DNA of 64,000 bases from Moritella sp033791185 (GCF_033791185.1 NZ_JASJHF010000014.1:1-64000); one strand, 5' to 3'. Shown: positions 53,673-62,267, counted from the stretch's first letter. Translations and numbers: made by a program. Notes: a model not told the origin generated them from the sequence alone.

Positions 53673-53712
53673 ATTATATTTGTACAATTAATTAACAAAT
53701 ATAATTGTACAA
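53673..53712. promoter_or_regulatory. Inverted-repeat operator candidate between tauE and mocR
   Basis: Two TTGTACAA palindromes (53680-53687 and 53705-53712) lie 25 bases apart. They sit in larger arms ATTATATTTGT (53673-53683) and ACAAATATAAT (53695-53705), a perfect 11-bp inverted repeat. MocR regulators often bind paired repeats in the gap between their gene and a divergent target, as here. Confidence 0.55.
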
Positions 53713-53814
53713 ATAGACAGATGTAATGGATCTAGCTCTGTATGTTTTATTCCAGCAAGGTAAACTAAGGGCAATTAAGATTATGTTTTTGCAGTGTTCA
53801 TTAGAGGCAAGTGA

Positions 53815-55161
53815 ATGAGTGATATTAAGTTTCGACAGATCGCCGAAACCATTGAAGCTAGAATTAATACCGGTGTGTATCCAGCTAATACCAAATTACC
53901 GCCACATCGGGTGCTCGCTGATGAGCTTGAAACTACCCCTACAACGGTGTCCAAAGCCTATAAATTATTAGCAGAGAAAAACAAAGTTGAATCCTTTGTT
54001 GGTCGCGGCACGTTTGTCTGTGGTGGTGCTGAATTGGAAACCGTGATCCAAGCGCCAGACGATAACGCCGATTATAACTTTTCAATTTTACAGCCTTGCT
54101 TAAAACACAATATCTTACCGTTGCAGGCCGCCTTTCAACAAACCTATGCGACATTGCCGAGTGAGTTATTGGGTTATATCGAACACTCTGGGCATTTATC
54201 CCACCGACAAGCGGGGATGAAGTGGGCGGCGGAATTTGGTTTATCGGTATTGGATCCTGACGATATACTACTTGCCAGTGGCGCGCAGAATGCACTGGCA
54301 ATATTGATCCAGACCTATACCAAACCGGGCGATTGCATTGCTGTCGAAGCCTTTACGTATCCTGGTATTCTTTCTATCGCTAATTTACTCGGTCGCCGTG
54401 TTGTTGAAGTAGCGATGGATAGCGAAGGCATGTGCCCGACTGCACTGAAAGATACTATGCTTAGCGATAAGCCAAAAGTGGTTGTCATTGTGCCGTCACA
54501 TCAAAATCCAACGGGTGTAACTATGCCGCAAGGGCGTAGAGAAAGCATTGCTAAGGTGATTGCAGCGGGTAACATCTGGCTATTAGAAGATGATATTTAT
54601 GGCTTTTTAAATCCAAGCGTCATTCCTGCTATCAGTAACTATATACCGGAAAAAAGCTTTCATATTACCAGTCTGTCGAAAGCGATTAGTCCGGCGTTAC
54701 GCTGTGCATTTATTAAAGCGCCAAAAAGTGAGATCCGTAAGGTCGGGGCATGTATTCGTACCTCTATCTGGCTAGCTTCACCGCTTAATTTTGCGGTGGC
54801 AACCCAATTGATTAATTCGGGGGCGGCGTTTTCTATGGCGAATAAACAAAAACAATTGGCTGCACAGCGACAAGCGTTTGTAGCAGAGTTGCTTGGCTTC
54901 TTAGCGTGTTCGAGTCAACCGACAAGTTATCATATTTGGGTTAAGTTACCGAAAAATTGGCGACAAGAGCATTTTGTGATGGAAGCTAAAAATCAGCAGT
55001 TATTGGTGAGCAGTGGTGGTTATTTCTCGCAACAGAGTGATAAAAGTAACCATATCCGTTTATCGTTAATGGCTATTGATGACGAGCAGCGTTTTCAACA
55101 AGGTGTTGTATCGCTAGCTAATTTACTCCAAGATGGGCAAGGTTCACACTTCCTGTTTTAA
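53815..55161 (+). CDS. MocR-type PLP-dependent transcriptional regulator
   Basis: A 448-residue fusion. The N-terminal GntR-type winged helix (about 1-72) has KFRQIAETIEARINTGVYPANTKLPPHRVLADELETTPTTVSKAY (seen as LPPHRVLADELETTPTTVSKAY) and ends VGRGTFV. The C-terminal aminotransferase fold I domain (about 85-440) has SHQNPTGVTMP (229-239), LEDDIYGFL and the PLP lysine in SLSKAI (Lys289). It is divergent from the TauE gene with 285 bases between; the operator-like repeats there suggest it controls that exporter. Confidence 0.9.
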   Translation: MSDIKFRQIAETIEARINTGVYPANTKLPPHRVLADELETTPTTVSKAYKLLAEKNKVESFVGRGTFVCGGAELETVIQAPDDNADYNFSILQPCLKHNILPLQAAFQQTYATLPSELLGYIEHSGHLSHRQAGMKWAAEFGLSVLDPDDILLASGAQNALAILIQTYTKPGDCIAVEAFTYPGILSIANLLGRRVVEVAMDSEGMCPTALKDTMLSDKPKVVVIVPSHQNPTGVTMPQGRRESIAKVIAAGNIWLLEDDIYGFLNPSVIPAISNYIPEKSFHITSLSKAISPALRCAFIKAPKSEIRKVGACIRTSIWLASPLNFAVATQLINSGAAFSMANKQKQLAAQRQAFVAELLGFLACSSQPTSYHIWVKLPKNWRQEHFVMEAKNQQLLVSSGGYFSQQSDKSNHIRLSLMAIDDEQRFQQGVVSLANLLQDGQGSHFLF

Positions 55162-55218
55162 TTATTTTGACAGGTTAGTATGTCGACCCATAATACGGCA
55201 TTAGACTAAGGAGAGTTT

Positions 55219-55845
55219 ATGTTGAAAAATACAATAACGGGCATGCTTATTTTAAGTTGTTCTGGCTGTGTTTTATTAGAAAAGAAAGATCCGCTACCAC
55301 CAGTCATTGATCCCGCGGATGCAGAAGTTCCGGTATTACTATCAACGCCAACATCGGCAGCTGAATGTGCAGGTGATATGGAGCTACCTGTCGAGTTTAG
55401 TCGTAAATTTACCGCGGTATCAGACCCCGAACTATTGGCGCAATCTATCGGTGAAGCCAATGAAGGCAAACTCTGTCAGGGTCAAGTCTATGTCGCTAAA
55501 CAGAACACCCAAATAATGCTGTTTCGAGCTTGGAATGATACCAACCCTGGCAGTGAGTTTGGGGATTGGTGGGCACTAAAAAGCCCGCGTGGACAAATAG
55601 CCCAATATCGTCGCGACTATCAAATATGTTACCAATGGTCACCATTAGATAAAATGACGTTGTGTAGTTTAAAAGCAGGCGCGAAAGTGGTGATTGGTAC
55701 AGGGCAAAGTGCCACGTGCTCATCCTATCTTGCTTATCCAAGCTCAGCTAAGAAACAAGTCTATGTAGCGAATGCCGAAGCCAATCTGTTTGATTGTAAT
55801 AGCTACAATGCTGAATTTAACTGGACGCCTATTATTAGTAATTAA
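55219..55845 (+). CDS. Putative lipoprotein of unknown function
   Basis: A 208-residue exported protein with a lipoprotein-like start (MLKNTITGMLILSCSGCVLL; Cys14 or Cys17 could be modified, though neither lipobox is ideal). After a Pro-rich linker come several cysteines (CAGDM, LCQGQVYVAK, YQICYQWS, MTLCSLKAGAK, CSSYLAYPS), which suggest disulfide bonds in the periplasm. AAGGAG lies before the ATG. I do not recognise a family. It is followed by another exported protein and then the zinc operon, on the same strand. Confidence 0.75.
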   Translation: MLKNTITGMLILSCSGCVLLEKKDPLPPVIDPADAEVPVLLSTPTSAAECAGDMELPVEFSRKFTAVSDPELLAQSIGEANEGKLCQGQVYVAKQNTQIMLFRAWNDTNPGSEFGDWWALKSPRGQIAQYRRDYQICYQWSPLDKMTLCSLKAGAKVVIGTGQSATCSSYLAYPSSAKKQVYVANAEANLFDCNSYNAEFNWTPIISN

Positions 55846-55925
55846 TCAGCCTAATGTTATTGCTCGCAAATATTGGGCATCGTATTAAGCATCAATAGTA
55901 GCCATAAACGATAGAGTGGAAAGGT

Positions 55926-56327
55926 ATGAAATATTATCAACGTGGGGTGTTATTTGCCGCTACTGTCCTTTTCTCTAGCGTGAGTTTTGCTGCCGATAAC
56001 GTCATTGTGCGTTATCAGCAGACCCATGATACGCAGTTACAATCTATCGCCAAAAAGTTGCAGTCAGATAGCAGTATCCAAGATGCGATTAATTTGATGA
56101 ATACAGAGTTTATCTTTCCGCAGCCGTTAACGATTGTCTTTGGTAGTGATGATGTGAATTATGCGTACTTGTTAGAAGACACCGGCTTTTCCGTTGAACG
56201 TGGAGATTTTTGTATCAGTGAGTATGACACGATCGCGAATAATTGGCTGACAGTATTAGCCCCTTATATGGTATCCGCTACCAAGGGTGATACAGGCGTA
56301 AATATAGAAAATGCACCCACTGAATAA
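55926..56327 (+). CDS. Small exported protein of unknown function
   Basis: A 133-residue protein with a clear signal peptide (residues 1-22, ending VSFAAD). The rest includes ALTIVFGS-like strands (PQPLTIVFGSDDVNYAYLLED) and two cysteine-free halves apart from one Cys in RGDFCISEYDT. The fragment NFGDDVN..CISEYD faintly resembles the start of DUF4344 metallopeptidase-like proteins, but no HExxH motif is present and the protein is much shorter. No function assigned. It lies 80 bases after the lipoprotein gene. Confidence 0.65.
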   Translation: MKYYQRGVLFAATVLFSSVSFAADNVIVRYQQTHDTQLQSIAKKLQSDSSIQDAINLMNTEFIFPQPLTIVFGSDDVNYAYLLEDTGFSVERGDFCISEYDTIANNWLTVLAPYMVSATKGDTGVNIENAPTE

Positions 56328-56486
56328 ATAACACTCCCGATCATAAAAAGTTAAATCACACCAAATTACGTTACTATTCTCCCTGTAAATACCGCTCACA
56401 CTTACGCCATTATTTTAATAATATTTATCGTTATTTTTATACTGTTTAAATTTCATACAGTTATATTTATCGCTTGTCTTTGTATA

Positions 56487-56504
56487 GTTATGTTATAACA
56501 TAAC
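56487..56504. promoter_or_regulatory. Zur-like box 1 upstream of the zinc operon
   Basis: GTTATGTTATAACATAAC is a perfect 18-bp palindrome matching the core of the Zur consensus (GAAATGTTATANTATAACATTTC). It is 43 bases before the porin start, upstream of a second Zur-like box. Confidence 0.75.
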
Positions 56505-56511
56505 AATATGT

Positions 56512-56534
56512 GAAATGTTATATTATAACAATTA
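56512..56534. promoter_or_regulatory. Zur-like box 2 upstream of the zinc operon
   Basis: GAAATGTTATATTATAACAA (56512-56531) is almost identical to the Zur consensus; its core TGTTATA-T-TATAACA (56516-56530) is a perfect palindrome. It ends 14 bases before the ATG, so a bound repressor would cover the promoter or ribosome site. Confidence 0.85.
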
Positions 56535-56547
56535 AGGAAGATAAACA

Positions 56548-57681
56548 GTGAAGAAGAAATTGGTTTCCCTCGCAATCAGTAGCATTTTGGCATCACCAGC
56601 TTTCGCTAATACATTGTCAAACCCACAAATCGGTGTGGTGCTTGATGGCTATTATCAAAATGGTGAGCGTAATAACTCAGAGCGTAGCGAAGGATTTGGC
56701 CTCGGCCACACCGAAATTAGCATGTCCGCGAATATTGACGACAAGTTCCACGGTGTATTAACGACAGTGTTAGAAACGCATGGTGATGAAACGGAATTGC
56801 TACTAGAAGAAGCATTCATTCAAACATTAACGATGCCATATGGCTTTAATATCCGCGGTGGTCGTTTCCTGTCTGACTTCGGTTACATGAACAATCAGCA
56901 TATGCATTCAGACAGCTTCGTTGAGCGACCTGTTGCTTATCGTACTTTCTTAGGCTCTCATTATTACGATGATGGTTTACGTGCCAACCTCGTATTGCCT
57001 ACTGACATGTATGTAAAACTAGGCGTTGAAGCGTTAAGTGGTAGCAAGATGTCTGCTGTGGATGATAGCACCGCCGTCGGTGTATATACCACGACATTAA
57101 AGATTGGTGATGACTTCTCTGAATCATCGAGTTGGCAGTTTGGTTTAAGTTACTTACGTAATGAAAATGGTAAAGTGACGAGTTTTGAAGAGCACAGTCA
57201 TGATGAACACGGTCATGACCACAGCCACGCTTCCGCTGTGACTGGCGCGAATTTATACGGCGCTGACTTTATCTGGAAATGGGCGCCTAATGGCAATTAT
57301 AAATACAGCAATTTCACCTTATCTGCAGAGTACATGCTGTTAGATGACATTTTGGATAGCAAATTCAAAGGGGAGAAAGATGCCCCGGATACGCTAGCGG
57401 CTTATTACGTATCAGGAGTATATCGCTTCACACCAAGCTGGTCTGCGGGTATGCGCTACAGTGATGCTGAAAGTTACGACGGTCATGCTCATGGAACCCA
57501 CGTACACTTAACCTCTTTGAGTGATAGCGAGATCGAAGCTATGGTGGCTTGGGATTCTTCTCACTTTGGCACTGTACGTGCGCAATATACACGTGTTGAA
57601 AACCAAGACAAAGCCACTGATAACGTATTCACGCTGCAATATGTAATGACGTTTGGGGCGCACGGTGCTCATGCGTTTTAA
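56548..57681 (+). CDS. Zinc-regulated outer membrane porin, histidine-rich
   Basis: A 377-residue outer membrane beta-barrel with a cleaved signal peptide (cleavage after FA at residue 20). The middle and end are rich in histidine: EEHSHDEHGHDHSHA (about 214-228), DGHAHGTHVHL and the C-terminal FGAHGAHAF, which ends in Phe as porins do. No TonB box or plug domain, so I read it as a porin, not a TonB-dependent receptor. Two Zur-like boxes precede it, and ZnuA/ZnuB-like genes follow, so it probably admits zinc under starvation. Confidence 0.82.
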   Translation: MKKKLVSLAISSILASPAFANTLSNPQIGVVLDGYYQNGERNNSERSEGFGLGHTEISMSANIDDKFHGVLTTVLETHGDETELLLEEAFIQTLTMPYGFNIRGGRFLSDFGYMNNQHMHSDSFVERPVAYRTFLGSHYYDDGLRANLVLPTDMYVKLGVEALSGSKMSAVDDSTAVGVYTTTLKIGDDFSESSSWQFGLSYLRNENGKVTSFEEHSHDEHGHDHSHASAVTGANLYGADFIWKWAPNGNYKYSNFTLSAEYMLLDDILDSKFKGEKDAPDTLAAYYVSGVYRFTPSWSAGMRYSDAESYDGHAHGTHVHLTSLSDSEIEAMVAWDSSHFGTVRAQYTRVENQDKATDNVFTLQYVMTFGAHGAHAF

Positions 57682-58576
57682 GATCCATAAACTGGTGCTC
57701 GCAGCGAGTGCTGCTATTTTGACTTCTCCGGCGATGGCGTTAAACATCTTCGTGTGTGAACCAGAATGGCAGGCTTTGTTAGCTGCCCATGCGCCAGAGG
57801 CGACTATCTATTCGGCAACGACTGCAATGCAAGATCCGCATTACGTGCAAGCAAGACCGTCTTTAATTGCCAAGATGCGCCAAGCGGATATGGCAATGTG
57901 CTCAGGCGCTGATTTGGAAATTGGTTGGCTGCCCATGTTGCAAGCGCGAAGTGCCAATCCTGCAGTGCAAAACAATAAGCACAGTATGTTATATGCCTCT
58001 GAAATTGTCAGCATGTTGGATAAGCACGACCATGTCGATCGTAGCATGGGTGACATTCATGCTCACGGTAATCCACATGTGCAATTTGCTGCTGACAATA
58101 TGATCCGACTTTCTCGCACCATAACTAAGCGTTTGGAAACCATAGATCCAGATAATGCACAGGCATATCGCCATAATGGGGCGGCGTTTCGTCAACATTG
58201 GCAGCAAAAGCTGGTGGAATGGCGTCAACGCGCAGCTCCGCTACGAGGTAAGCAAGTGGTGAGCTATCACGCGACTTATCGTTATCTCTTTGCGTGGTTG
58301 CAGATGACGCAAGTCGCAGACCTTGAGCCTAAACCTGGTGTTTCACCGACCACCGCGCATTTGCAATCGTTGACCAAGTTAGACCCAGCGTCGTTTGATG
58401 CGATTATTTATTCTTCTCATCAGAATAAACGTGCGGCTAATTGGTTGCATCAGCAAACGCACAAGCCTGTGATCCAATTACCGCTAACGGTATCGAAAGA
58501 GCAGCGCCTTGACGAACTGTATGACGAGATTCTGGATGACTTGCTCAGTGTACTTGCAGAACCAGTGAAGAGCTAA
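57671..58576 (+). CDS. ZnuA-like zinc ABC transporter substrate-binding protein
   Basis: A 301-residue periplasmic metal-binding protein of the ZnuA/TroA family. A signal peptide (about 1-23, SPAMALN) is followed by NIFVCEPEWQALL, MCSGADLEIGWLP (the CSGADLE strand), then DIHAHGNPHVQFAADNM and SYHATYRYLFAW, each with a candidate zinc-binding His. The usual acidic-His loop is short. I start at ATG 57671, inside the last codons of the porin gene (overlap 11 bases), rather than a TTG upstream. Third component, permease, follows 3 bases on. Confidence 0.88.
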   Translation: MRFKIHKLVLAASAAILTSPAMALNIFVCEPEWQALLAAHAPEATIYSATTAMQDPHYVQARPSLIAKMRQADMAMCSGADLEIGWLPMLQARSANPAVQNNKHSMLYASEIVSMLDKHDHVDRSMGDIHAHGNPHVQFAADNMIRLSRTITKRLETIDPDNAQAYRHNGAAFRQHWQQKLVEWRQRAAPLRGKQVVSYHATYRYLFAWLQMTQVADLEPKPGVSPTTAHLQSLTKLDPASFDAIIYSSHQNKRAANWLHQQTHKPVIQLPLTVSKEQRLDELYDEILDDLLSVLAEPVKS

Positions 58577-58579
58577 GCC

Positions 58580-59368
58580 ATGTTAACGGATTATCTTTGG
58601 CTAGCACCCGCTGTATTATGTGGTCTGATTGCGCTGGTGGGCAATGTGATATTAGGGCAACAAGTGCTCGCGCGTAAGATCATTTTTATTGATTTGGCGG
58701 TAGCGCAAGTTGCTGCATTAGGCGCTGCATTTAGTCAGTATTGGCTAAGCAGTTTTGACATATTACCCGAGACTTGGTTAGGGCAAATGATCGGCCCTTG
58801 GGTATTGTCGCTGATGTTATGTGGTTTAATTGCCTTGATGGAAAAACATTATCAGCAACATCTTGAACCTATGATCGGTAGTCTGTTTGTAGTTTCTGCT
58901 TCATTGGCGATTTTACTGGCAAGTAAAGACCCGCACGGGGCTGACTTTATTCAAGGGATATTAAATGGTCAGTTGTTATGGGCTACGTGGGATGATGTTT
59001 GGCCGTTAGCAATCATTACAGCAGCGATGTTGGCTTTAGTGACTATGAAACCGGCATTTATGCAGGGGCGTGGATTTTACGTTATCTTCGCTATATTGAT
59101 GCCAATAACGGTGAAATTGACGGGTATCTACCTTGAATTTGCGTTATTGGTGATCCCTGCGTTATGTGCATCCGCTTTAAAAGGTATACGGTTTTTTATC
59201 GCGAGCATGGGCATTGGCGTAATGGGTATTATGTCGGGAATCGTATTGTCAGCACATTATGATTTCCCCAGTGGTGCCAGTATCGTGATTACGTTATTTG
59301 TCTCTGGTGTATTGTTTCATTTATTGCTGCAACCTTTGTTGCTTAAGACTGACGTTCGCGCGTCATAG
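58580..59368 (+). CDS. ZnuB-like metal ABC transporter permease
   Basis: A 262-residue polytopic permease of the ABC-3 family with about 7 to 8 TM helices. The helix with KIIFIDLAVAQVAALGAAF (about 34-52) is typical. It completes a ZnuA-ZnuB pair, but no znuC-type ATPase gene lies in this operon or anywhere in the window. It starts 3 bases after the binding protein gene. A strong terminator follows. Confidence 0.88.
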   Translation: MLTDYLWLAPAVLCGLIALVGNVILGQQVLARKIIFIDLAVAQVAALGAAFSQYWLSSFDILPETWLGQMIGPWVLSLMLCGLIALMEKHYQQHLEPMIGSLFVVSASLAILLASKDPHGADFIQGILNGQLLWATWDDVWPLAIITAAMLALVTMKPAFMQGRGFYVIFAILMPITVKLTGIYLEFALLVIPALCASALKGIRFFIASMGIGVMGIMSGIVLSAHYDFPSGASIVITLFVSGVLFHLLLQPLLLKTDVRAS

Positions 59369-59388
59369 ACTAACATCAGCATATAAAT

Positions 59389-59430
59389 AAAGGCCTGATT
59401 TCAGTATATATCTGGGATCAGGCCTTTTAT
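59389..59430 (+). terminator. rho-independent terminator of the zinc operon
   Basis: AAAGGCCTGAT (59389-59399) pairs perfectly with ATCAGGCCTTT (59417-59427) around a 17-base loop; a T-rich tail (TTTTATTATAAA) follows. It may also serve yfbR on the other strand. Confidence 0.85.
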
Positions 59431-59467
59431 TATAAACTTGATTTCTTCACTTCACGTTAATGGCGTA

Positions 59468-60046
59468 TTAATCCATATCATCAAACGGCTGACCTATACT
59501 GGGTAAGAATACATCAAGGAAATATCGAATTTCATCAGTCATGCGATCATCAAGGGCGGTTTTACAGCGTAATTTTGCTTTTGAAAATTCATGATTACCG
59601 CAGCTTTCTTCTTCAATACATTTCATGTGTGCACACAGAATATCAGCGTCTTTGACTAACTGTTTATACGTTGGGTCTAGATCGGGCGTTGATAATAACG
59701 GTTTGTAAGCATCACGTAATTCCACTGGCAGCATGTCTAATAACGTCTGCTCTGCGGCTAACTCAATCTTGTTATATTCTCGAATGATGGCTTTATTATA
59801 ATATTTCACTGGGGTAGGTAAGTCGCCAGTTAGCACTTCGGTAGTATCGTGGAACAAGGCCATTGACGCCGCTTTGTCTGGATCATAGCTTTTGCCGTAA
59901 TAAGTATTGCCAATTAAGGCAAGGGCATGGGCAACCATCGCCACTTGTAAGCTGTGCTCGGCTATATTCTCGTGCGTAACGTTACGCATCAACGGCCAGC
60001 GGTAAATGAGTTTCATGCGGGCGAGGTGGGCAAAAAAATGGCTCAT
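59468..60046 (-). CDS. yfbR: 5'-deoxynucleotidase YfbR
   Basis: A 192-residue HD-domain phosphatase that removes 5' phosphate from dNMPs. Motifs: SHFFAHLARMKLIYRWPLMRNV at the N-terminus, EHSLQVAMVAHAL with the first His, FHDTTEVLTGDLPTPVKYYN (HD dyad) and KDADILCAHMKCIEE. I start at ATG 60046, which has GGAG upstream and gives the E. coli-like MSHFFAHL N-terminus; the frame extends to 60115. It is next to alaA as in E. coli (yfbQ-yfbR). Confidence 0.94.
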   Translation of the reverse strand: MSHFFAHLARMKLIYRWPLMRNVTHENIAEHSLQVAMVAHALALIGNTYYGKSYDPDKAASMALFHDTTEVLTGDLPTPVKYYNKAIIREYNKIELAAEQTLLDMLPVELRDAYKPLLSTPDLDPTYKQLVKDADILCAHMKCIEEESCGNHEFSKAKLRCKTALDDRMTDEIRYFLDVFLPSIGQPFDDMD

Positions 60047-60143
60047 AACGTTCTCCAAATAAGAAAGGCACCTCATGACAATACAGGCTAGGTGCACGTA
60101 AGTCATCGGTTTCATTACTGTAGCATGAGTTAGGAGGTGGCGA

Positions 60144-60353
60144 GTGTTTAAATATCACTTTGATGGCGCTAGCCGTTATATCAATGAATTAGTCGAAAGC
60201 AGCTTACATATAAGAATAGGTACGCGCAGTCGATATCTTATGTTGAACAAGCCAGAAGCTCTTTTTTATATAGCAAATTGTGAGTTCAATTTAGGAGGAA
60301 AGACAAAAAGGCGTCATAACGACGCCTTTCTGATATCTACTTCTGTATTATAA
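60144..60353 (+). CDS. Possible small ORF (69 residues), doubtful
   Basis: A GTG-started frame with a strong AGGAGGTG ribosome site four bases upstream. The protein is basic and has no motif, and its last 47 bases contain the alaA terminator. A real short gene or leader cannot be excluded, but the overlap with the terminator argues against it. Confidence 0.25.
   Translation: MFKYHFDGASRYINELVESSLHIRIGTRSRYLMLNKPEALFYIANCEFNLGGKTKRRHNDAFLISTSVL
60302..60329 (-). terminator. rho-independent terminator of alaA
   Basis: AAAGGCGTC (60307-60315), loop ATAAC, GACGCCTTT (60321-60329). Read leftward the stem ends in a T-run (complement of AAAAA at 60305-60309). It lies about 32 bases beyond the alaA stop. 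Confidence 0.85.
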
Positions 60354-60360
60354 CCGCAAA

Positions 60361-61578
60361 CTAATCTTGGCGATAACTCTTCAAGAAATTCGCTAGTTTG
60401 TTAATCGCAACAGTCAGCTCTTCAACACGTGGTAAGAATACTACGCGGAAGTGATCGGGGCGACCCCAGTTAAAACCAGTGCCTTGTACAATCAATAACT
60501 TTTCTTGTTGTAACAAGTCTAAGGCAAATTTCTGATCGTCTTTGATGTTGTACATCTCTGTATCAATCTTCGGGAAAAGATACATCGCGCCTTTTGGTTT
60601 CACACACGAGATACCCGGAATTTCATTTAACATCTTCCAGGCTAAATCACGCTGTTCCAGTAAACGGCCGCCCGGTAGAATCAATTCATTAATACTTTGA
60701 TAGCCACCTAACGCCGTTTGTATCGCATGTTGCATCGGTACGTTAGAGCACAGACGCATCGAGGCCAGCATTTCCAATCCGGCAATGTAGTCTTTAGCAA
60801 GGTGGGTTGCACCGCTTAATACTAACCAACCAGAACGGAAACCAGCAATACGGTAAGCTTTAGACAAACCATTGAAAGTCACAATCAGGATATCTTGCGC
60901 CAGTGTACACATAGGCACATGCTCAACACCGTCATATAAGATCTTGTCATAGATTTCATCAGCAAAAATAATCAGTCTGTTCTGACGCGCAACTTCAATG
61001 ACTTCAAGCAAGAATTCTTTGCTGTATACTGCACCCGTTGGGTTGTTCGGATTGATTAGAACAATGCCTTTGGTATTCGGGGTTATCTTGGCTTTAATAT
61101 CATCCAGATCCGGATACCAATCAGATTCTTCATCACAAATGTAGTGCGTTGCTTTACCACCCGAAAGGGTAATTGCGGCGGTCCACAATGGATAATCCGG
61201 TGACGGTACTAAGATCTCATCACCGTTATTCAGTAATGCCTGCATCGACATCATGATTAATTCTGATACACCGTTACCCAAATAAATGTCGTCAATTGAT
61301 ACATCCAACAGACCTTTCTGTTGGTAATGTTGCATCACAGCTTTGCGCGCAGAATATAACCCTTTTGAGTCACAATAACCTTGGCTTAACGGCAGGTTAT
61401 GAATAACGTCTTTTACGATTTCTTCTGGGGCTTCAAAACCAAATGGGGCGGGATTCCCGATGTTTAATTTTATTACTCGGTGACCTTCTTCTTCTAAGCG
61501 ATTCGCTTCTTTTAATACTGGCCCACGTATGTCGTAACACACGTTATCTAACTTATGAGATTTTTCTATTGAGTACAT
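60361..61578 (-). CDS. alaA: Glutamate-pyruvate aminotransferase AlaA
   Basis: A 405-residue PLP aminotransferase making alanine from pyruvate and glutamate. Conserved parts: YDIRGPVLKEANRLEEEGHRVIKLNIGNPAPFGF (seen as RGPVLKEANRLEEEGH and KLNIGNPAPFGF), LINPNNPTGAVYS, the PLP lysine in NGLSKAYRIAGFRSGW and the C-terminal FRVVFLPRVEEL. Length equals E. coli AlaA (YfbQ). It is separated from yfbR by about 315 bases but both are on the - strand. Confidence 0.95.
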   Translation of the reverse strand: MYSIEKSHKLDNVCYDIRGPVLKEANRLEEEGHRVIKLNIGNPAPFGFEAPEEIVKDVIHNLPLSQGYCDSKGLYSARKAVMQHYQQKGLLDVSIDDIYLGNGVSELIMMSMQALLNNGDEILVPSPDYPLWTAAITLSGGKATHYICDEESDWYPDLDDIKAKITPNTKGIVLINPNNPTGAVYSKEFLLEVIEVARQNRLIIFADEIYDKILYDGVEHVPMCTLAQDILIVTFNGLSKAYRIAGFRSGWLVLSGATHLAKDYIAGLEMLASMRLCSNVPMQHAIQTALGGYQSINELILPGGRLLEQRDLAWKMLNEIPGISCVKPKGAMYLFPKIDTEMYNIKDDQKFALDLLQQEKLLIVQGTGFNWGRPDHFRVVFLPRVEELTVAINKLANFLKSYRQD

Positions 61579-61804
61579 CCCGTCTCCACCGCTTTAATTA
61601 TGTTTGTTGTTAATCTTTCTGTAATAAAAGTACCGTATATAAGGCATTGTTGGAAGTGATATTTGGTGTTCTACACGATTTATTGTTGCGTCATTGTTAA
61701 TTGATAAGATTCGGGTGTAACATTATCAGCAATGGTTACCAGATTGCGGTAATTTTGTGAGAGTATTGTTGTATTACAACGCTAAATTGAATCAAGGAAA
61801 GAAC

Positions 61805-62257
61805 ATGAGCCAGCAATTAAACCCCGCAAAAATGAGTGGATTACAGATTTTACAAGCGATGACAGAAGGGCTTTACCCCCATCCATCTATTTGCGACACC
61901 ATGCCAATGCATTGTGTTGATGTCAGCGAAGGGTATATTCACTTTAGTGTACAGGCCGATGATCGTCATTTAAATCCGATGGGTGGTGTACACGGTGGCT
62001 TTGCAGCAACGGTACTCGATTCAGTGACTGGCTGCGCGACACATACGACATTGGCTGCTGGTGAGAATTATGGCACGGTAGATTTGAATGTAAAAATGGT
62101 GCGCCCGATCCCAAAAGATACGCTGTTATATGCTAAGGGTAAGGTATTAAACGTATCTAGAACGGTGGTTATCTCTGAAGGTGATATTCGTGATGCGGAG
62201 GGTAAGCTTTATGCCCACTGTACGGCAACCTGTGTGATCACTCGTCGAGTTAAATAG
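61805..62257 (+). CDS. PaaI-type hotdog thioesterase
   Basis: A 150-residue hotdog-fold protein. The core HLNPMGGVHGGFAATVLDSVTGCATHTTL (split: LNPMGGVHGGFAATVLDS) and VDLNVKMVRPIPKD match the PaaI/DUF4442-type thioesterase family, with the G-V-x-G-G helix start. It probably hydrolyses acyl- or aryl-CoA. I start at ATG 61805 (AAGGAAA upstream) rather than the frame start at 61757. The glycerophosphodiesterase gene follows 10 bases on. Confidence 0.88.
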   Translation: MSQQLNPAKMSGLQILQAMTEGLYPHPSICDTMPMHCVDVSEGYIHFSVQADDRHLNPMGGVHGGFAATVLDSVTGCATHTTLAAGENYGTVDLNVKMVRPIPKDTLLYAKGKVLNVSRTVVISEGDIRDAEGKLYAHCTATCVITRRVK

Positions 62258-62267
62258 GCTACTCTCT

